DNA of 57,678 bases from Tessaracoccus sp. OS52 (lineage in GTDB: Bacteria > Actinomycetota > Actinomycetes > Propionibacteriales > Propionibacteriaceae): assembly GCF_020687685.1 (NCBI RefSeq), contig NZ_JAJEWM010000007.1, positions 1-57,678 of the forward strand. The letters are read 5' to 3'. A program made the translations under genes and the position numbers. Positions within the stretch are counted from its first letter, which is position 1; every line of letters starts with the position of its first letter. Positions 34,568 through 43,626 of this stretch are shown piece after piece. The notes below the pieces were generated by a model. That model made no database searches. It was not told where the DNA came from and worked only from the letters and a program-made list of their open reading frames with translations.

Positions 34568-35622
34568 CCCGCTTCGTCGGCCCGCTGCCCGCGGACGCGG
34601 GCGAGGTGGCTGGGCGCCACCTGCTGGCGGCTCTTGCCCTTGCCCGCGCCCTCGTCGTCGCGCGGCGGCGGGGGCTCCTGCAGTGCCGGGTCGGCCTCGT
34701 CGCGGGCCGCCCACTCCAGGAGCGTGTCCAGGCGGTGGTGCACGTCGTCGATGCCGGCGTGCAGTTCCCCGACGTCGGCCAGCCGGGCCGGCACCGTCGC
34801 GAGCGTCAGCTCCCGGGGTTCGACGTCTGCCAGCTCGTCCCACCGGAAGGGGGCCGACGCCGTCGCCCCCGGCAGGCCGCGCAGTGAGTAGGTGGCCGCC
34901 AGGGTGTGGTCGCGGGCGTTCTGGTTGTAGTCGACGAACACGGCGTCGGGCGCGCGGTCCTTGCGCCACCACGCCGTCGTCACGTCCTTCGGCAGCCGAC
35001 GCTCCAGCTCGCGCGCGAAGGCCAGGGCCGCGCGCCGCACGTCCTCGAACTCCCACTCCGGTTCGATCCGGACGAGCACGTGGACGCCGTTGCCGCCGCT
35101 GGTCTTCGGGAAACCGGCGATCCCCAGTTCGTCGAGGAGGTGCCGGGCCGCGTCGGTTACCCGCCGGACCTGCTCGAAGGTGGCCTTGGGGCCGGGGTCG
35201 ACATCGATGCGCCACTCGTCGGGGCGGTCGACGTCGGCGCGACGAACGTTCCAGGGGTGGAACTCGACGGTGCTCATCTGGACCGCCCAGATGACCTGGG
35301 CGACCTCTGAGACGCACAGCTCGTCGGCGGTCAGGGAGTAGCGCGGGAAGAACAGCTCCACCGTCTCGACCCAGTCAGGCGCCCCTTTGGGAAGCCGCTT
35401 CTGGTGGACCTTCTCCCCCTCCAGTCCGTCGGGGTAGCGGTGCAGCATCGTCGGCCGTTCCCGCAGCGCACGCACGATCCCCTCCCCGACGGCCAGGTAG
35501 TACTGGGCCACGTCGAGCTTGGTGTGACCGTGCTCGGGGAAGTACACCTTGTCCGGGCTGGAGAGGCGGACGGTGCGCCCGCCCACCTCCAGCTCCACTG
35601 CCGGGCTCTTCTTGGTGGCCAT
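34552..35622 (-). CDS. Stand-alone LigD polymerase (primase-like) domain
   Basis: The 356-residue protein is an archaeo-eukaryotic primase-like polymerase of the bacterial NHEJ type. It shows the catalytic carboxylates WRIDVDPGP, the KTSGGNGVHVLVRI loop and VDYNQNARDHTLAATYS. It has no ligase or nuclease domain and ends in a basic tail (GKGKSRQQVAPSHLARVRGQ). These enzymes fill gaps, preferring ribonucleotides, with Ku and LigD; neither partner is in the window. ATG 35622 is chosen over upstream starts because GGGGAG lies 9 nt before it and the protein then begins at the domain. Confidence 0.92.
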   Translation of the reverse strand: MATKKSPAVELEVGGRTVRLSSPDKVYFPEHGHTKLDVAQYYLAVGEGIVRALRERPTMLHRYPDGLEGEKVHQKRLPKGAPDWVETVELFFPRYSLTADELCVSEVAQVIWAVQMSTVEFHPWNVRRADVDRPDEWRIDVDPGPKATFEQVRRVTDAARHLLDELGIAGFPKTSGGNGVHVLVRIEPEWEFEDVRRAALAFARELERRLPKDVTTAWWRKDRAPDAVFVDYNQNARDHTLAATYSLRGLPGATASAPFRWDELADVEPRELTLATVPARLADVGELHAGIDDVHHRLDTLLEWAARDEADPALQEPPPPRDDEGAGKGKSRQQVAPSHLARVRGQRADEAGQRSR

Positions 35623-35633
35623 GGGTACATGCT

Positions 35634-35649
35634 CCCCGCGCCCGCGGGG
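35634..35649 (-). other. Hairpin between the sugar-binding gene and LigD-Pol
   Basis: CCCCGCG (35634-35640) and CGCGGGG (35643-35649) form a 7-bp GC stem just after the stop at 35663. The minus-strand 3' arm supplies the GGGGAG ribosome site of the LigD-Pol gene, so the fold would hide it. It may also act as a terminator. Confidence 0.45.
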
Positions 35650-35662
35650 CGGTGGCAAGGGC

Positions 35663-36631
35663 TCAGCCGATGACTTCCTGGACCTCCGGGTCATCCAGGT
35701 TGTCCGCGCTCACCCAGACCGACTCGGAGACGATGTCGCGCTCGCTGGGGAACTCGCCCTTCGACGCGGCGAGCAGGATCTCGACGGTCTGGTAGCCGAT
35801 CCCGAAGGGGTTCTGCACGATCACGCCGGCGATCGCGCCCTCCTCCACCAGGGTGAGGACGTCGGGGGTGGCATCGATCCCGACGACGACGGTGTCGCTG
35901 CCCTTGGCCACCACCTCGTCGGCGATGGCGACGGCGGAGTCGTCGTCAGTGCCGAAGAACCCGACCAGGTCGGGGTGCGCCTGCAGGATGCCCTGCGCCT
36001 TGTCGCGGGACTTGGCGGGGTCGGACTCGCCGTTCTGGATGTCGACCACCTCCAGGCCCGGCGCGTTCTCCTCCAGGTAGGAGATGAAGCCGTCGCGCCG
36101 TTCGGCGGCCGTCCCGAGTTCGCCGTGTGCGATGACCGCGACGGAGCCCTCGCCGCCGGTGAGTTCCACCAGCCGCTCGGCGGCCTGCGCCCCCATGCCG
36201 GAGTTGTCGGAGGCGACGGTGGCGAACGGGATGTCGGAGGTGGCCAGCGGGGTGTCGAAGATGGCGACGGGGATGCCCTTCTTCTCGGCCTCTTCCAGCA
36301 GGCGGGGCGAGCCGTCCTGGGCGCCGTCCTGCGGCGCGAAACCGATGCCGAGCGGCGCGTCGTTGATGGCTGTCTCAAGCATGTTGAGCTGCTTGTCGCC
36401 CTCGGATTCGGTGTCGGTGCCGTTGAAGGTGACGTCAACCCCGAGGTCGTCGCCGGCCTTCATGGCGCCGTCGCGGACCTTGATCCAGTAGTCGGCCGAG
36501 TTGGCCTTGGCGATCAGCACGATGCGTCCGGCGTCGTCACCGTTGCCCTCGTCCGTGGGGCCAGCAGTTGAACAGCCGGCCAGCGCCGCCGTCATGGCCA
36601 GTCCCAGTGCAGCGGTGATGAGTCTTCTCAC
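35663..36631 (-). CDS. Ribose-type sugar-binding lipoprotein (CUT2)
   Basis: The 322-residue periplasmic-binding protein of the RbsB/LacI-like type has the lipobox LAGC (Cys20). Its fold begins IVLIAKANSADYWIKVRDGA. Later segments are DNSGMGAQAAERLVEL, FFGTDDDSAVAIADEV and VVGIDATPDVLTLV. It binds a monosaccharide or similar small ligand for the adjacent CUT2 permease and double ATPase. It is the last gene of a minus-strand ATPase-permease-binding protein operon, with a 70-bp gap before it. Confidence 0.9.
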   Translation of the reverse strand: MRRLITAALGLAMTAALAGCSTAGPTDEGNGDDAGRIVLIAKANSADYWIKVRDGAMKAGDDLGVDVTFNGTDTESEGDKQLNMLETAINDAPLGIGFAPQDGAQDGSPRLLEEAEKKGIPVAIFDTPLATSDIPFATVASDNSGMGAQAAERLVELTGGEGSVAVIAHGELGTAAERRDGFISYLEENAPGLEVVDIQNGESDPAKSRDKAQGILQAHPDLVGFFGTDDDSAVAIADEVVAKGSDTVVVGIDATPDVLTLVEEGAIAGVIVQNPFGIGYQTVEILLAASKGEFPSERDIVSESVWVSADNLDDPEVQEVIG

Positions 36632-36701
36632 ATTGTCTCCTTGGTCGATTTCCCACCCTCAGCAACCACCGCCGCCGCCCAAACATTCCCGACGCGGGGC
36701 C

Positions 36702-37700
36702 TCACTCCTCCTTGCCGCCGCGCCGCATGATGTCCACCAGTACCGCCACCAGCACGACGACGCCGAGCACCACTTTCTGCCACTGGTCCTGCACGCCCAT
36801 CACGGTGAGCCCGTTGAAGATGGTCTGGATGGTCACGGCACCGATCACGGCCCCGAAGATCGAAGCCCGCCCGCCGCGCAGCGAGGTGCCGCCGATGACC
36901 GCCGCCGCGATTGCGTACATCTCGTAGCCCTGGCCGAGGGTCGGCTGCGCGGCGGACAGCCGGGAGGACATCAGGATTCCGGAGATGCCGGTGAAGGCGC
37001 CGCCGATGACGTAGGCCAGCACCTTCCAGCGCCGCGTGTTCACCCCGGAGATGCGCGTGGCTTCCTCGTTGGAGCCGATGGCCAGGGCATACCGGCCCAC
37101 CGGCGTCTTGTTCATCAGCACGCCGGCCACCAGCGCCAGCACCACCAGGATCAGCACGCCGTTGGGGATGGCCGGGATGAGCTCCCCGACGGCGATCTGG
37201 CTGTAGCCCTCGACGCTGCGCAGCGAGACCGTGGTGCCGTCGGCCAGGACCAGCGCGCCGCCCCAGCACACCATCATCATCGCCAGCGTCGCGATCATCG
37301 GCTGCATCTTGCCGTAGGCCACCAGGACGCCGTTGATGGTGCCCAGCAGGACGCCGGCCCCCAGCATGCCGAGGATGCCCACCCACATCGGCAGCGCCGC
37401 GCGGGTCTCGGCGATCAGGATGGCGCCGAACACCGACGTCACCGCCATTCCGAAGCCGGGGGTCAGGTCGATTCCCCCGGTGGCGATCACGAACGACAGC
37501 CCGAGCGCCTGGATGCCCGTCACGACCGAGGCCACCAGCAGGGAGGAGACGTTGCTCCAGCTCGCGAAGTTCGGGTTCATGAGGGAGAAGAACACCGCCA
37601 GCGCGACGAGTACCAGCAGCACCAGTCCCTGCTGCAGGAACGTCTTGTAGCGGCTGGGGAGCCCCAGTCCCCTGCCTGCGGCCGCGTGCGTGGCGGTCAT
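36702..37700 (-). CDS. Sugar ABC permease (RbsC/CUT2)
   Basis: The 332-residue membrane protein carries the CUT2 hallmarks FVIATGGIDLTPGFGMAV, TPVGRYALAIGSNEEATRISGVN and IAAAVIGGTSLRGGRASIFG. ATG 37700 overlaps the ATPase stop by four bases. The longer frame back to 37994 is a shadow of the ATPase gene. It works as a dimer with the double-domain ATPase. Confidence 0.92.
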   Translation of the reverse strand: MTATHAAAGRGLGLPSRYKTFLQQGLVLLVLVALAVFFSLMNPNFASWSNVSSLLVASVVTGIQALGLSFVIATGGIDLTPGFGMAVTSVFGAILIAETRAALPMWVGILGMLGAGVLLGTINGVLVAYGKMQPMIATLAMMMVCWGGALVLADGTTVSLRSVEGYSQIAVGELIPAIPNGVLILVVLALVAGVLMNKTPVGRYALAIGSNEEATRISGVNTRRWKVLAYVIGGAFTGISGILMSSRLSAAQPTLGQGYEMYAIAAAVIGGTSLRGGRASIFGAVIGAVTIQTIFNGLTVMGVQDQWQKVVLGVVVLVAVLVDIMRRGGKEE

Positions 37701-39238
37701 GGCAACTCCTCTGGCGCGTCGTCGTCGGACTGGTGGAACCGGGTGGCCAGTTCCATGATGTTCTCCTGGGTGGCCTCGGCGTTGGTCAGGAAGCCGGTGA
37801 TCTGGCCGTTGCACATCACAGCGATCCGGTCGGACATCCGCAGGATCTCCTCGAGTTCGGAGGAGATCATGATGATCGACTTGCCCTCGTCCGTGAGCCT
37901 GTCGAGCAGGTTGTAGATCTCCTGCTTGGCGCCGACGTCGATGCCGCGGGTCGGCTCGTCGAAGACCAGGACGTCGCAGTCCCGCTCCAGCCACTTCGCC
38001 AGCACCACCTTCTGCTGGTTCCCGCCCGAGAGGTTGCGCAGCCGCTCACGCACCGACGGCGTCTTCACGGCCAGCCGCTCCACCCAGCCCGCGGCGGCAC
38101 GACGCATGGGCTCCTCCTGCAGGATCCCCGCCCTGGTGAACTTCGGGATGGACGCAAGGGCGATGTTGGCGGCGACGTCCTGGCCCAAGATCAGGCCGTA
38201 GCGCTTGCGGTCCTCCGACAGATAGCCGATGCCGAGTTCCACAGCGTCCCGCGGGTTGCGGATGTCCACCTGCCTGCCGTGGAGCGTCACGGTGCCGGCG
38301 GTCCGGGGGTCGGCGCCGATGAGCGCCCGGGCGGTCTCGGTGCGCCCGGCCCCCATCAGCCCGGCGAAGCCGAGGATCTCACCCTTGTTCAGGGTGAAGC
38401 TGACGTCCATCAGGAGGTCCGTCGTCGACAGCCCCCGGACCTCAAGCACGGGCTGGGTGGCGGCACGGGGTGCGGGCCGGGCGTCGGCGTCAAGTTCACG
38501 GCCCACCATGAGCTGGATGATCTCGCGGATGCTCAGCTCGTCCGCGGGGCGCGAGTCGACCAGGGCGCCGTCGCGGAGGACGGTGACGCGGGTGGCGATC
38601 CGCCTGATCTCCTCCATGCGGTGCGAGATGTAGATGACGGCCGACTCCGGCGTGACGAACTCGTCGATGATGCGGAAGAGGGTATCCACCTCAACGTCGA
38701 CGAGGGCGGCAGTGGGCTCGTCCATGACCAGCACGGAGGCGTTGAACGTGAGGGCCTTGGCGATCTCCAGCAGCTGCTGGGAGGCGACGGTGAGGTCGGC
38801 CACGCGGACGCGCGGGTCGATGTGGACGCCGAGCCGTTCCAGCACCTCCCCGGCCATCCGGTTCAGTTCGCGGTCGTCGTTGAGGAAGCCACCTGGGAGC
38901 TTCGGCTCACGTCCGATGAACATGTTCTGGGCCGCGCTCAGGTGCGGCATCAGGTGGAACTCCTGGTGGATCACGCTGATGCCCGCCCGCTGCGCGGACA
39001 GGGGGTTGGGCAGCACCACCCGCTCGCCGCGGAGCCTCAGCTCACCCTCGTCCGGCTGGTGGAGGCCGGCCATGATCTTCATGAGGGTGGACTTGCCGGC
39101 CCCGTTCTCGCCGACGAGGGCGTGGACCTGGCCGGCCCGGAGGGTCAGGTCCACCTTGTCGAGGGCCCGGACGCCGGGGAAGAACTTGCTGACGCCGCGC
39201 GCCTCGAGGAGCACCTCTCCTGCACCGCTCGCCGTCAT
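37697..39238 (-). CDS. Sugar ABC ATPase with two nucleotide-binding domains (RbsA/MglA)
   Basis: The 513-residue ATPase has tandem ABC domains. The first has Walker A GENGAGKST and Walker B VLVMDEPTAALVD. The second has signature LSGGNQQKVVLAKWL and Walker B VLVFDEPTRGIDVG, with the degenerate second P-loop usual in the family (GFAGLMGAGRTE). ATG 39238 is preferred over 39268 because GGAGG lies 6 nt before it. A TAGCGT -10-like box is at 39285-39280 on the minus strand. Confidence 0.92.
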   Translation of the reverse strand: MTASGAGEVLLEARGVSKFFPGVRALDKVDLTLRAGQVHALVGENGAGKSTLMKIMAGLHQPDEGELRLRGERVVLPNPLSAQRAGISVIHQEFHLMPHLSAAQNMFIGREPKLPGGFLNDDRELNRMAGEVLERLGVHIDPRVRVADLTVASQQLLEIAKALTFNASVLVMDEPTAALVDVEVDTLFRIIDEFVTPESAVIYISHRMEEIRRIATRVTVLRDGALVDSRPADELSIREIIQLMVGRELDADARPAPRAATQPVLEVRGLSTTDLLMDVSFTLNKGEILGFAGLMGAGRTETARALIGADPRTAGTVTLHGRQVDIRNPRDAVELGIGYLSEDRKRYGLILGQDVAANIALASIPKFTRAGILQEEPMRRAAAGWVERLAVKTPSVRERLRNLSGGNQQKVVLAKWLERDCDVLVFDEPTRGIDVGAKQEIYNLLDRLTDEGKSIIMISSELEEILRMSDRIAVMCNGQITGFLTNAEATQENIMELATRFHQSDDDAPEELP

Positions 39239-39355
39239 GATCGCCTCCCCGCCGGTCCCCATCGCCACCCTGAAGGGTAACGCTAGTCCCCTGCACGCCG
39301 CCGTCGACGGGACGCGGCTGCGGACTTGTCAGCCGACCGTGACAGGCTGGGGGCC

Positions 39356-41665
39356 ATGAGTGATCGCGAGTTCTGGATGGACGAGCCGCCGCCGGATCCG
39401 TGGGACCTGCCCCCGGACCCGGTGGAGGAGGCGCCACCGTTGGACTCCGCGTCCTCGACGACGGCGGCGCCCCGGCGCGCGGCCGCGGCGGCGGCGGTGC
39501 AGGAGCCTGCCCGGCGGATCGCGCGCGGTTCCGACGGCCTGCGGGAGGAGGCGCTCACCGTCCTGCGTGACCTCACGGCCAACCCGTCGGCGGACTTCCA
39601 TCCGGGTCAGTTCGAGGCCATCGAGGCCCTGGTGGCCAAGCACGAGCGCGCGCTCGTCGTGCAGCGCACGGGCTGGGGCAAGTCCGCGGTCTACTTCATC
39701 TCCGCCCTGCTCCAGCGACGCGCAGGCGCCGGTCCGGCGCTGATCGTGTCCCCGTTGCTGGCCCTGATGCGGGACCAGGTGGCCGCCGCGGAGCGGGCCG
39801 GCGTCCGCGCCGTCGCCATCAACTCCGCCAACGTCACCGAGTGGACCGAGATCGAGCAACTGCTGGCCGCGGATGCCGTCGACGTGCTGTTCGTATCCCC
39901 GGAACGCCTGGTCAACCCCCGGTTCCGGGAGGAGCAGCTGCCCCGGCTGGTCTCCGTCATGGGCCTGCTCGTGATCGACGAGGCCCACTGCATCAGCGAC
40001 TGGGGCCACGACTTCCGGCCGGACTACCGGCGCATCCGCAACCTGATCGCCGAACTGCCGCCGACGGTGCCCGTCTTGGCCACCACGGCCACGGCCAACG
40101 AGCGGGTGGTGGCCGACGTCGAGGAGCAGATGGGCGTCGGCGGGCACCAGGTCTTCACCCTCCGCGGGCCGCTCGCCCGCGCCTCGCTGCGGCTGGGGGT
40201 GCTGGACCTGAAGACCACCTGGCGACGCGTGGCCTGGCTGCGCGAGCACCTGGCCTCGCTGCCCGGCAGCGGCATCATCTACTGCCTCACAGTGGCCGCT
40301 GCCGAGGACACCGCCGCCGCACTGGTGGCAGCGGGGCACAGCGTGGCCGCATACACCGGGCGCACCGACGGCGCGGAGCGGATCGCCGCGGAGGAGGCGC
40401 TGAAGGCGAACCAGGTGAAGGCCATCGTTGCCACGTCGGCGCTGGGCATGGGCTTCGACAAGCCAGACCTGGGCTTCGTGGTCCATCTGGGCGCGCCCAG
40501 CTCACCGGTGGCCTACTACCAGCAGGTGGGACGCGCGGGTCGCGCCACGGACAACGCCGACGTGCTGCTCCTGCCGGGCCCGGAGGACCGGGAGATCTGG
40601 CACTACTTCGCCACCAACGCGATGCCCACCCAGGCCCGCGCCGACGCCGTGCTCGGGGCCCTCGCCGAGGCGCCCAAGCCGCTGTCGGTGCCCGCGATGG
40701 AGGCACGGGTGGACCTGAAGCGCACGCAGTTGGAGCTGCTGCTGAAGGTGCTGGCCGTCGACGGCGCCGTCGAGTACGTGCAGGGCGGCTGGGTGGGCAC
40801 CGGCCGCGCCTGGACCTACGACCAGGAGCGCTACGAGCGGATCGCGGCCGCCCGGGTCGACGAGCAGGACGCCATGCTGGCCTACGAGCGTGGAGAGTCC
40901 TGCCGGATGGCCTTCCTCACCGAGCAGCTCGACGACCCGCACTCGGCCCCGTGTGGCCGCTGCGATGTCTGCGCCGCGGCTTGGTACCCGGACACTGTCA
41001 CGGTGGACCAGGCGGAATCCGCGCAGGCCAAGCTGGATCGCGTCGGCGTGCCGCTGGCGCCCAGGGCCCTGTGGCCGAACGGTCTTGACCGCGTCGGGGT
41101 TCGGGCCGACGGGAAACCTGTCAAGGGCAAGTTGCCGGCCGACGAGCAGGTGCTGGAGGGGCGGAGCGTCGCGCGGCTGACGGACCTCGGCTGGGGTGGG
41201 GCCCTGCGCGAGCTGTTCCGCACCGACGGCGACGGGCAGGCCGTGGATGCCGACCTGCCGCCGGAGCTGGCCCGCGCCTGCATGCGGGTACTCAAGGAAT
41301 GGGACTGGCAGGAGCGTCCCGTCGCGGTGGCGTGGGTGCCGAGCCTGACCAGGCCCCGGCTGGTGGAGTCCCTGGCCACCGCCATCGCGACGGCGGGCCG
41401 GCTGGCCCTCCTCGGCTCGCTGGACCTCGCGCCGGAGGCGCCAGTGTTGAGCAGGTCGACCAACAGCGCCTTCCGGGTGCGGGACGTGTGGGACCGGTTC
41501 GCCGTGCCCGCCGCCATGGAGCAGGCCCTGGCGGGCCTGGAGGGGCCGGTCCTGCTGGTGGACGACCTCGTCGACTCCCGCTGGAGCCTCACCGTCGCTG
41601 GACGACAACTCCGGCGCGCGGGCGCCGACGCCGTGCTGCCGTTCGCGCTGGCCTCGGCCGGGTGA
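39356..41665 (+). CDS. RecQ-family helicase fused to a phosphoribosyltransferase-like domain
   Basis: The 769-residue protein has a disordered acidic N-terminus. Its RecQ-type motor has Walker A QRTGWGKSAVYF, DEAH box VIDEAHCISDWGHDFRPDYRRI, and motif VI YYQQVGRAGRATDNAD. A zinc-binding cysteine set follows (ESCRMAFLTEQLDDPHSAPC, then GRCDVC). The last 180 residues include WVPSLTRPRLVESLATAIA and the PRPP-loop-like GPVLLVDDLVDSRWSLTVAG, the signature of ComF-like phosphoribosyltransferases. The linked PRTase-like domain is not found in standard RecQ, and its ligand is unknown. ATG 39356 follows a CAGGCT box by 7 nt; an in-frame TTG at 39326 is less likely. Confidence 0.88.
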   Translation: MSDREFWMDEPPPDPWDLPPDPVEEAPPLDSASSTTAAPRRAAAAAAVQEPARRIARGSDGLREEALTVLRDLTANPSADFHPGQFEAIEALVAKHERALVVQRTGWGKSAVYFISALLQRRAGAGPALIVSPLLALMRDQVAAAERAGVRAVAINSANVTEWTEIEQLLAADAVDVLFVSPERLVNPRFREEQLPRLVSVMGLLVIDEAHCISDWGHDFRPDYRRIRNLIAELPPTVPVLATTATANERVVADVEEQMGVGGHQVFTLRGPLARASLRLGVLDLKTTWRRVAWLREHLASLPGSGIIYCLTVAAAEDTAAALVAAGHSVAAYTGRTDGAERIAAEEALKANQVKAIVATSALGMGFDKPDLGFVVHLGAPSSPVAYYQQVGRAGRATDNADVLLLPGPEDREIWHYFATNAMPTQARADAVLGALAEAPKPLSVPAMEARVDLKRTQLELLLKVLAVDGAVEYVQGGWVGTGRAWTYDQERYERIAAARVDEQDAMLAYERGESCRMAFLTEQLDDPHSAPCGRCDVCAAAWYPDTVTVDQAESAQAKLDRVGVPLAPRALWPNGLDRVGVRADGKPVKGKLPADEQVLEGRSVARLTDLGWGGALRELFRTDGDGQAVDADLPPELARACMRVLKEWDWQERPVAVAWVPSLTRPRLVESLATAIATAGRLALLGSLDLAPEAPVLSRSTNSAFRVRDVWDRFAVPAAMEQALAGLEGPVLLVDDLVDSRWSLTVAGRQLRRAGADAVLPFALASAG

Positions 41666-41705
41666 CGCACTGGCGCGCCGCTCGGGACCCATCCACTGTT
41701 CGAGC

Positions 41706-42005
41706 CGGCGAGTACGACCACCACCCGCTGGTCGAGCCGACGAGGAACGACCACCACCCGCTGGTCGAGCCGACGAGGAACGACCACCCATCCGCTGGTC
41801 GAGTAGCCGACGAGGAACGACCACCCACCCGCTGGTCGAGTAGCCGACGAGGACGACCACCCACCCGCTGGTCGAGTAGCCGACGAGGAACGAGTCGGCG
41901 TGTCGAGACCACCCCCGCCACCATCCGCTCGTCGAGTAGCCGACGAGGACGACCACCCATCCGCTGGTCGAGTAGCCGACGAGGAACGAGTCGGCGTGTC
42001 GAGAC
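41706..42005. repeat. Cluster of GGTCGAGTAGCCGACGAGG repeats (family B)
   Basis: About eight copies of a 34-45 bp unit occur. The full form runs CCGCTGGTCGAGTAGCCGAC, then GAGGAACGAGTCGGCGTGTC, then GAGACC. Short copies stop at GAGGAACGACCACC. CCGAC...GTCGG and GGTC...GACC give imperfect dyads. It fills the 430-bp gap between the helicase gene and the next gene together with a short unique leader, and no gene is seen in it. Frames through it encode only repeat peptides. Confidence 0.85.
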
Positions 42006-42094
42006 CTGCAGACGGATGTATCAAGCGGGGCCCGTGGGTCTCTTGGTATGGCGAGAACCCGAATTGGGAACTCGCCCAGAGGGAAGTGACGACG

Positions 42095-42760
42095 ATGATC
42101 GTGCTGCTCGCCCACCATCGGGACCGCATGGCTCCGGTGCTCGCCCGTCAGATCGGGGGACTGACGGGAGAGGATGTGGGCACGCTGACCCCGCGGGACC
42201 TGTCCCGCCCGGGTTGGACGCTCGCGTCGCCTCCGGATGGGAGTGGCCGGCTGGTTGTCGGGGGGCAGCCGGTCGAGGAGTCGTCGGTGAGGCTGTTCGT
42301 CAGCCTCACCGACGACGTGCCCGCGGCCAGCCTGGACTGGATCGCGCCCGCAGAGCGGGCCTACGTCGCCTCCGAGATGACCGCATTCCTTCGATTCCTG
42401 CTTGAGACCGTCAGCCCCCGGGTACTGGTGCCACCGGGCGACTGCTCGCTCGCCGGTCCCGACCACCCGATCGAGGTCTGGGCCGCCGTCGCACGGCTGC
42501 GCCCCCGCCTCGACGTCGGTCGGCGCGACCTGCGCGAGGTCAGCGTCGTCGACGGCGTCGTCGCCGGGCACTCCTCCTGGACGCTCCGCAGAGCCGCGAA
42601 ACGGATGTCTGACTGGTCAGCGTCGCCCTGGCTCCGCGCCCGCTTCTCACCCACCGCCGACGAACTGGTCTCAGTCACCACCCTGCCCGACCTGAGCACG
42701 CGCCTGGACGAGGCCGCCCGGCTGGTCGCCTCGGTGGTCGAGGGGAGGTGGGCGGCATGA
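42095..42760 (+). CDS. Unknown protein, pre-ATP-grasp-like (module B)
   Basis: The 221-residue protein is a paralogue of the product at 32315. It shares the opening MIVLLAHHRDRMAPVLARQI, LTPRDLSRPGWTL, SPPDGSGRLVV, YVASEMTAFLRFLL and CSLAGPDHPIEVWA. As there, no ATP-grasp core is present. GGGAAG lies 9 nt before ATG 42095; the longer upstream frame is repeat translation. It overlaps the next gene by four bases, exactly as in module A. No subtilase precedes it here; the upstream side is repeat family B. Confidence 0.7.
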   Translation: MIVLLAHHRDRMAPVLARQIGGLTGEDVGTLTPRDLSRPGWTLASPPDGSGRLVVGGQPVEESSVRLFVSLTDDVPAASLDWIAPAERAYVASEMTAFLRFLLETVSPRVLVPPGDCSLAGPDHPIEVWAAVARLRPRLDVGRRDLREVSVVDGVVAGHSSWTLRRAAKRMSDWSASPWLRARFSPTADELVSVTTLPDLSTRLDEAARLVASVVEGRWAA

Positions 42761-43578
42761 TCGTCGTAGCCGGCCGACGCACGGACCCGCCTCTCGCGGC
42801 CGTGTGGACCTCGATCCAAGAGCTCGGCTTGCCGGGCGCCTTCGCTGACGTGACCACCCGCAGCGTCGCACTCGACGGCACCCGCGTGCTGACCCCGGGA
42901 GCGGCCGTGGATCGCGGCTCGCTGCGCGGGTTCTACCAGCGCGACGACTCCGCCGCGGATCCCGCGCTCGCCACTCGGCTGCACGGCTGGGCAGAGTTGA
43001 CTCCGAGGACCGTGCGGGTGATCAACCGCCGCAGGTCCGCTGCTTGCACCACGTCGAGGCCAGCCCAAGCCCTTCTCATCGCGCGCGCGGGGTTCCGGGT
43101 CCCGATCGGGCTGCTCACCACCAGCCCCGACGCCGCGCGCGAGTTCGTCCGTCGACACCAGCGCGTGGTGGTCCGCTCTGCCAGTGCCGTGCGCGGCATC
43201 GTGCGCCTGGCGGAGCCCGAAGAGGACTTCTCCGCCGTCCAGTGGTGCCCCACTCAGTTCCAGGCGTGGGTCCCCGGGGACGAGTTCCGGGTTCACGTCG
43301 TGGGTCCGCGGGTGTTCACGAGCCGCGTGTTGTCAGACGACGTCGACTACCGCTACGGGTCTGTTGCCGTGGTCCCCGGCTCACTGCCGGTGGAGGTCTC
43401 GGACCGCTGCGTCGCGCTCGTGCGGCAACTGGGGCTCGAACTGGCGGGGCTGGAACTGCGACGCACGCCCGAGGGCGACTGGTTCTGCCTCGACGCCAAC
43501 GCCTCACCTGTCTGGACCGCCTATGATCCCGACGGCGCCATCGCGACGGCGCTGGCCCTGCACCTCGCCGGAGACTGA
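42757..43578 (+). CDS. ATP-grasp-like protein with altered lysines (module B)
   Basis: The 273-residue protein aligns end to end and without gaps with the module A ligase. Shared blocks include EDFSAVQWCPTQFQAWVPG, EFRVHVVG, VLSDDVDYRYGS and GLELAGLELRRTPEG. The metal-site motif is conserved as FCLDANASPVW. However, the two lysines expected to contact ATP are arginines: Arg101 (RPAQALLIARAGF) and Arg140 (VVVRSASAVRGIV). It may be a non-catalytic partner, or may use the nucleotide differently. The start overlaps the partner stop (ATGA). Confidence 0.8.
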   Translation: MIVVAGRRTDPPLAAVWTSIQELGLPGAFADVTTRSVALDGTRVLTPGAAVDRGSLRGFYQRDDSAADPALATRLHGWAELTPRTVRVINRRRSAACTTSRPAQALLIARAGFRVPIGLLTTSPDAAREFVRRHQRVVVRSASAVRGIVRLAEPEEDFSAVQWCPTQFQAWVPGDEFRVHVVGPRVFTSRVLSDDVDYRYGSVAVVPGSLPVEVSDRCVALVRQLGLELAGLELRRTPEGDWFCLDANASPVWTAYDPDGAIATALALHLAGD

Positions 43579-43626
43579 CCGCTGTTGACGCCACGTCCAG
43601 CCAGCAGCCAGCCGACCCACAAGCCG

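Noticed and set aside
41900..42094. N-terminal extension of the module B pre-ATP-grasp protein
   Set aside because: It lies in repeat family B; the paralogue at 32315 begins at the homologous Met.
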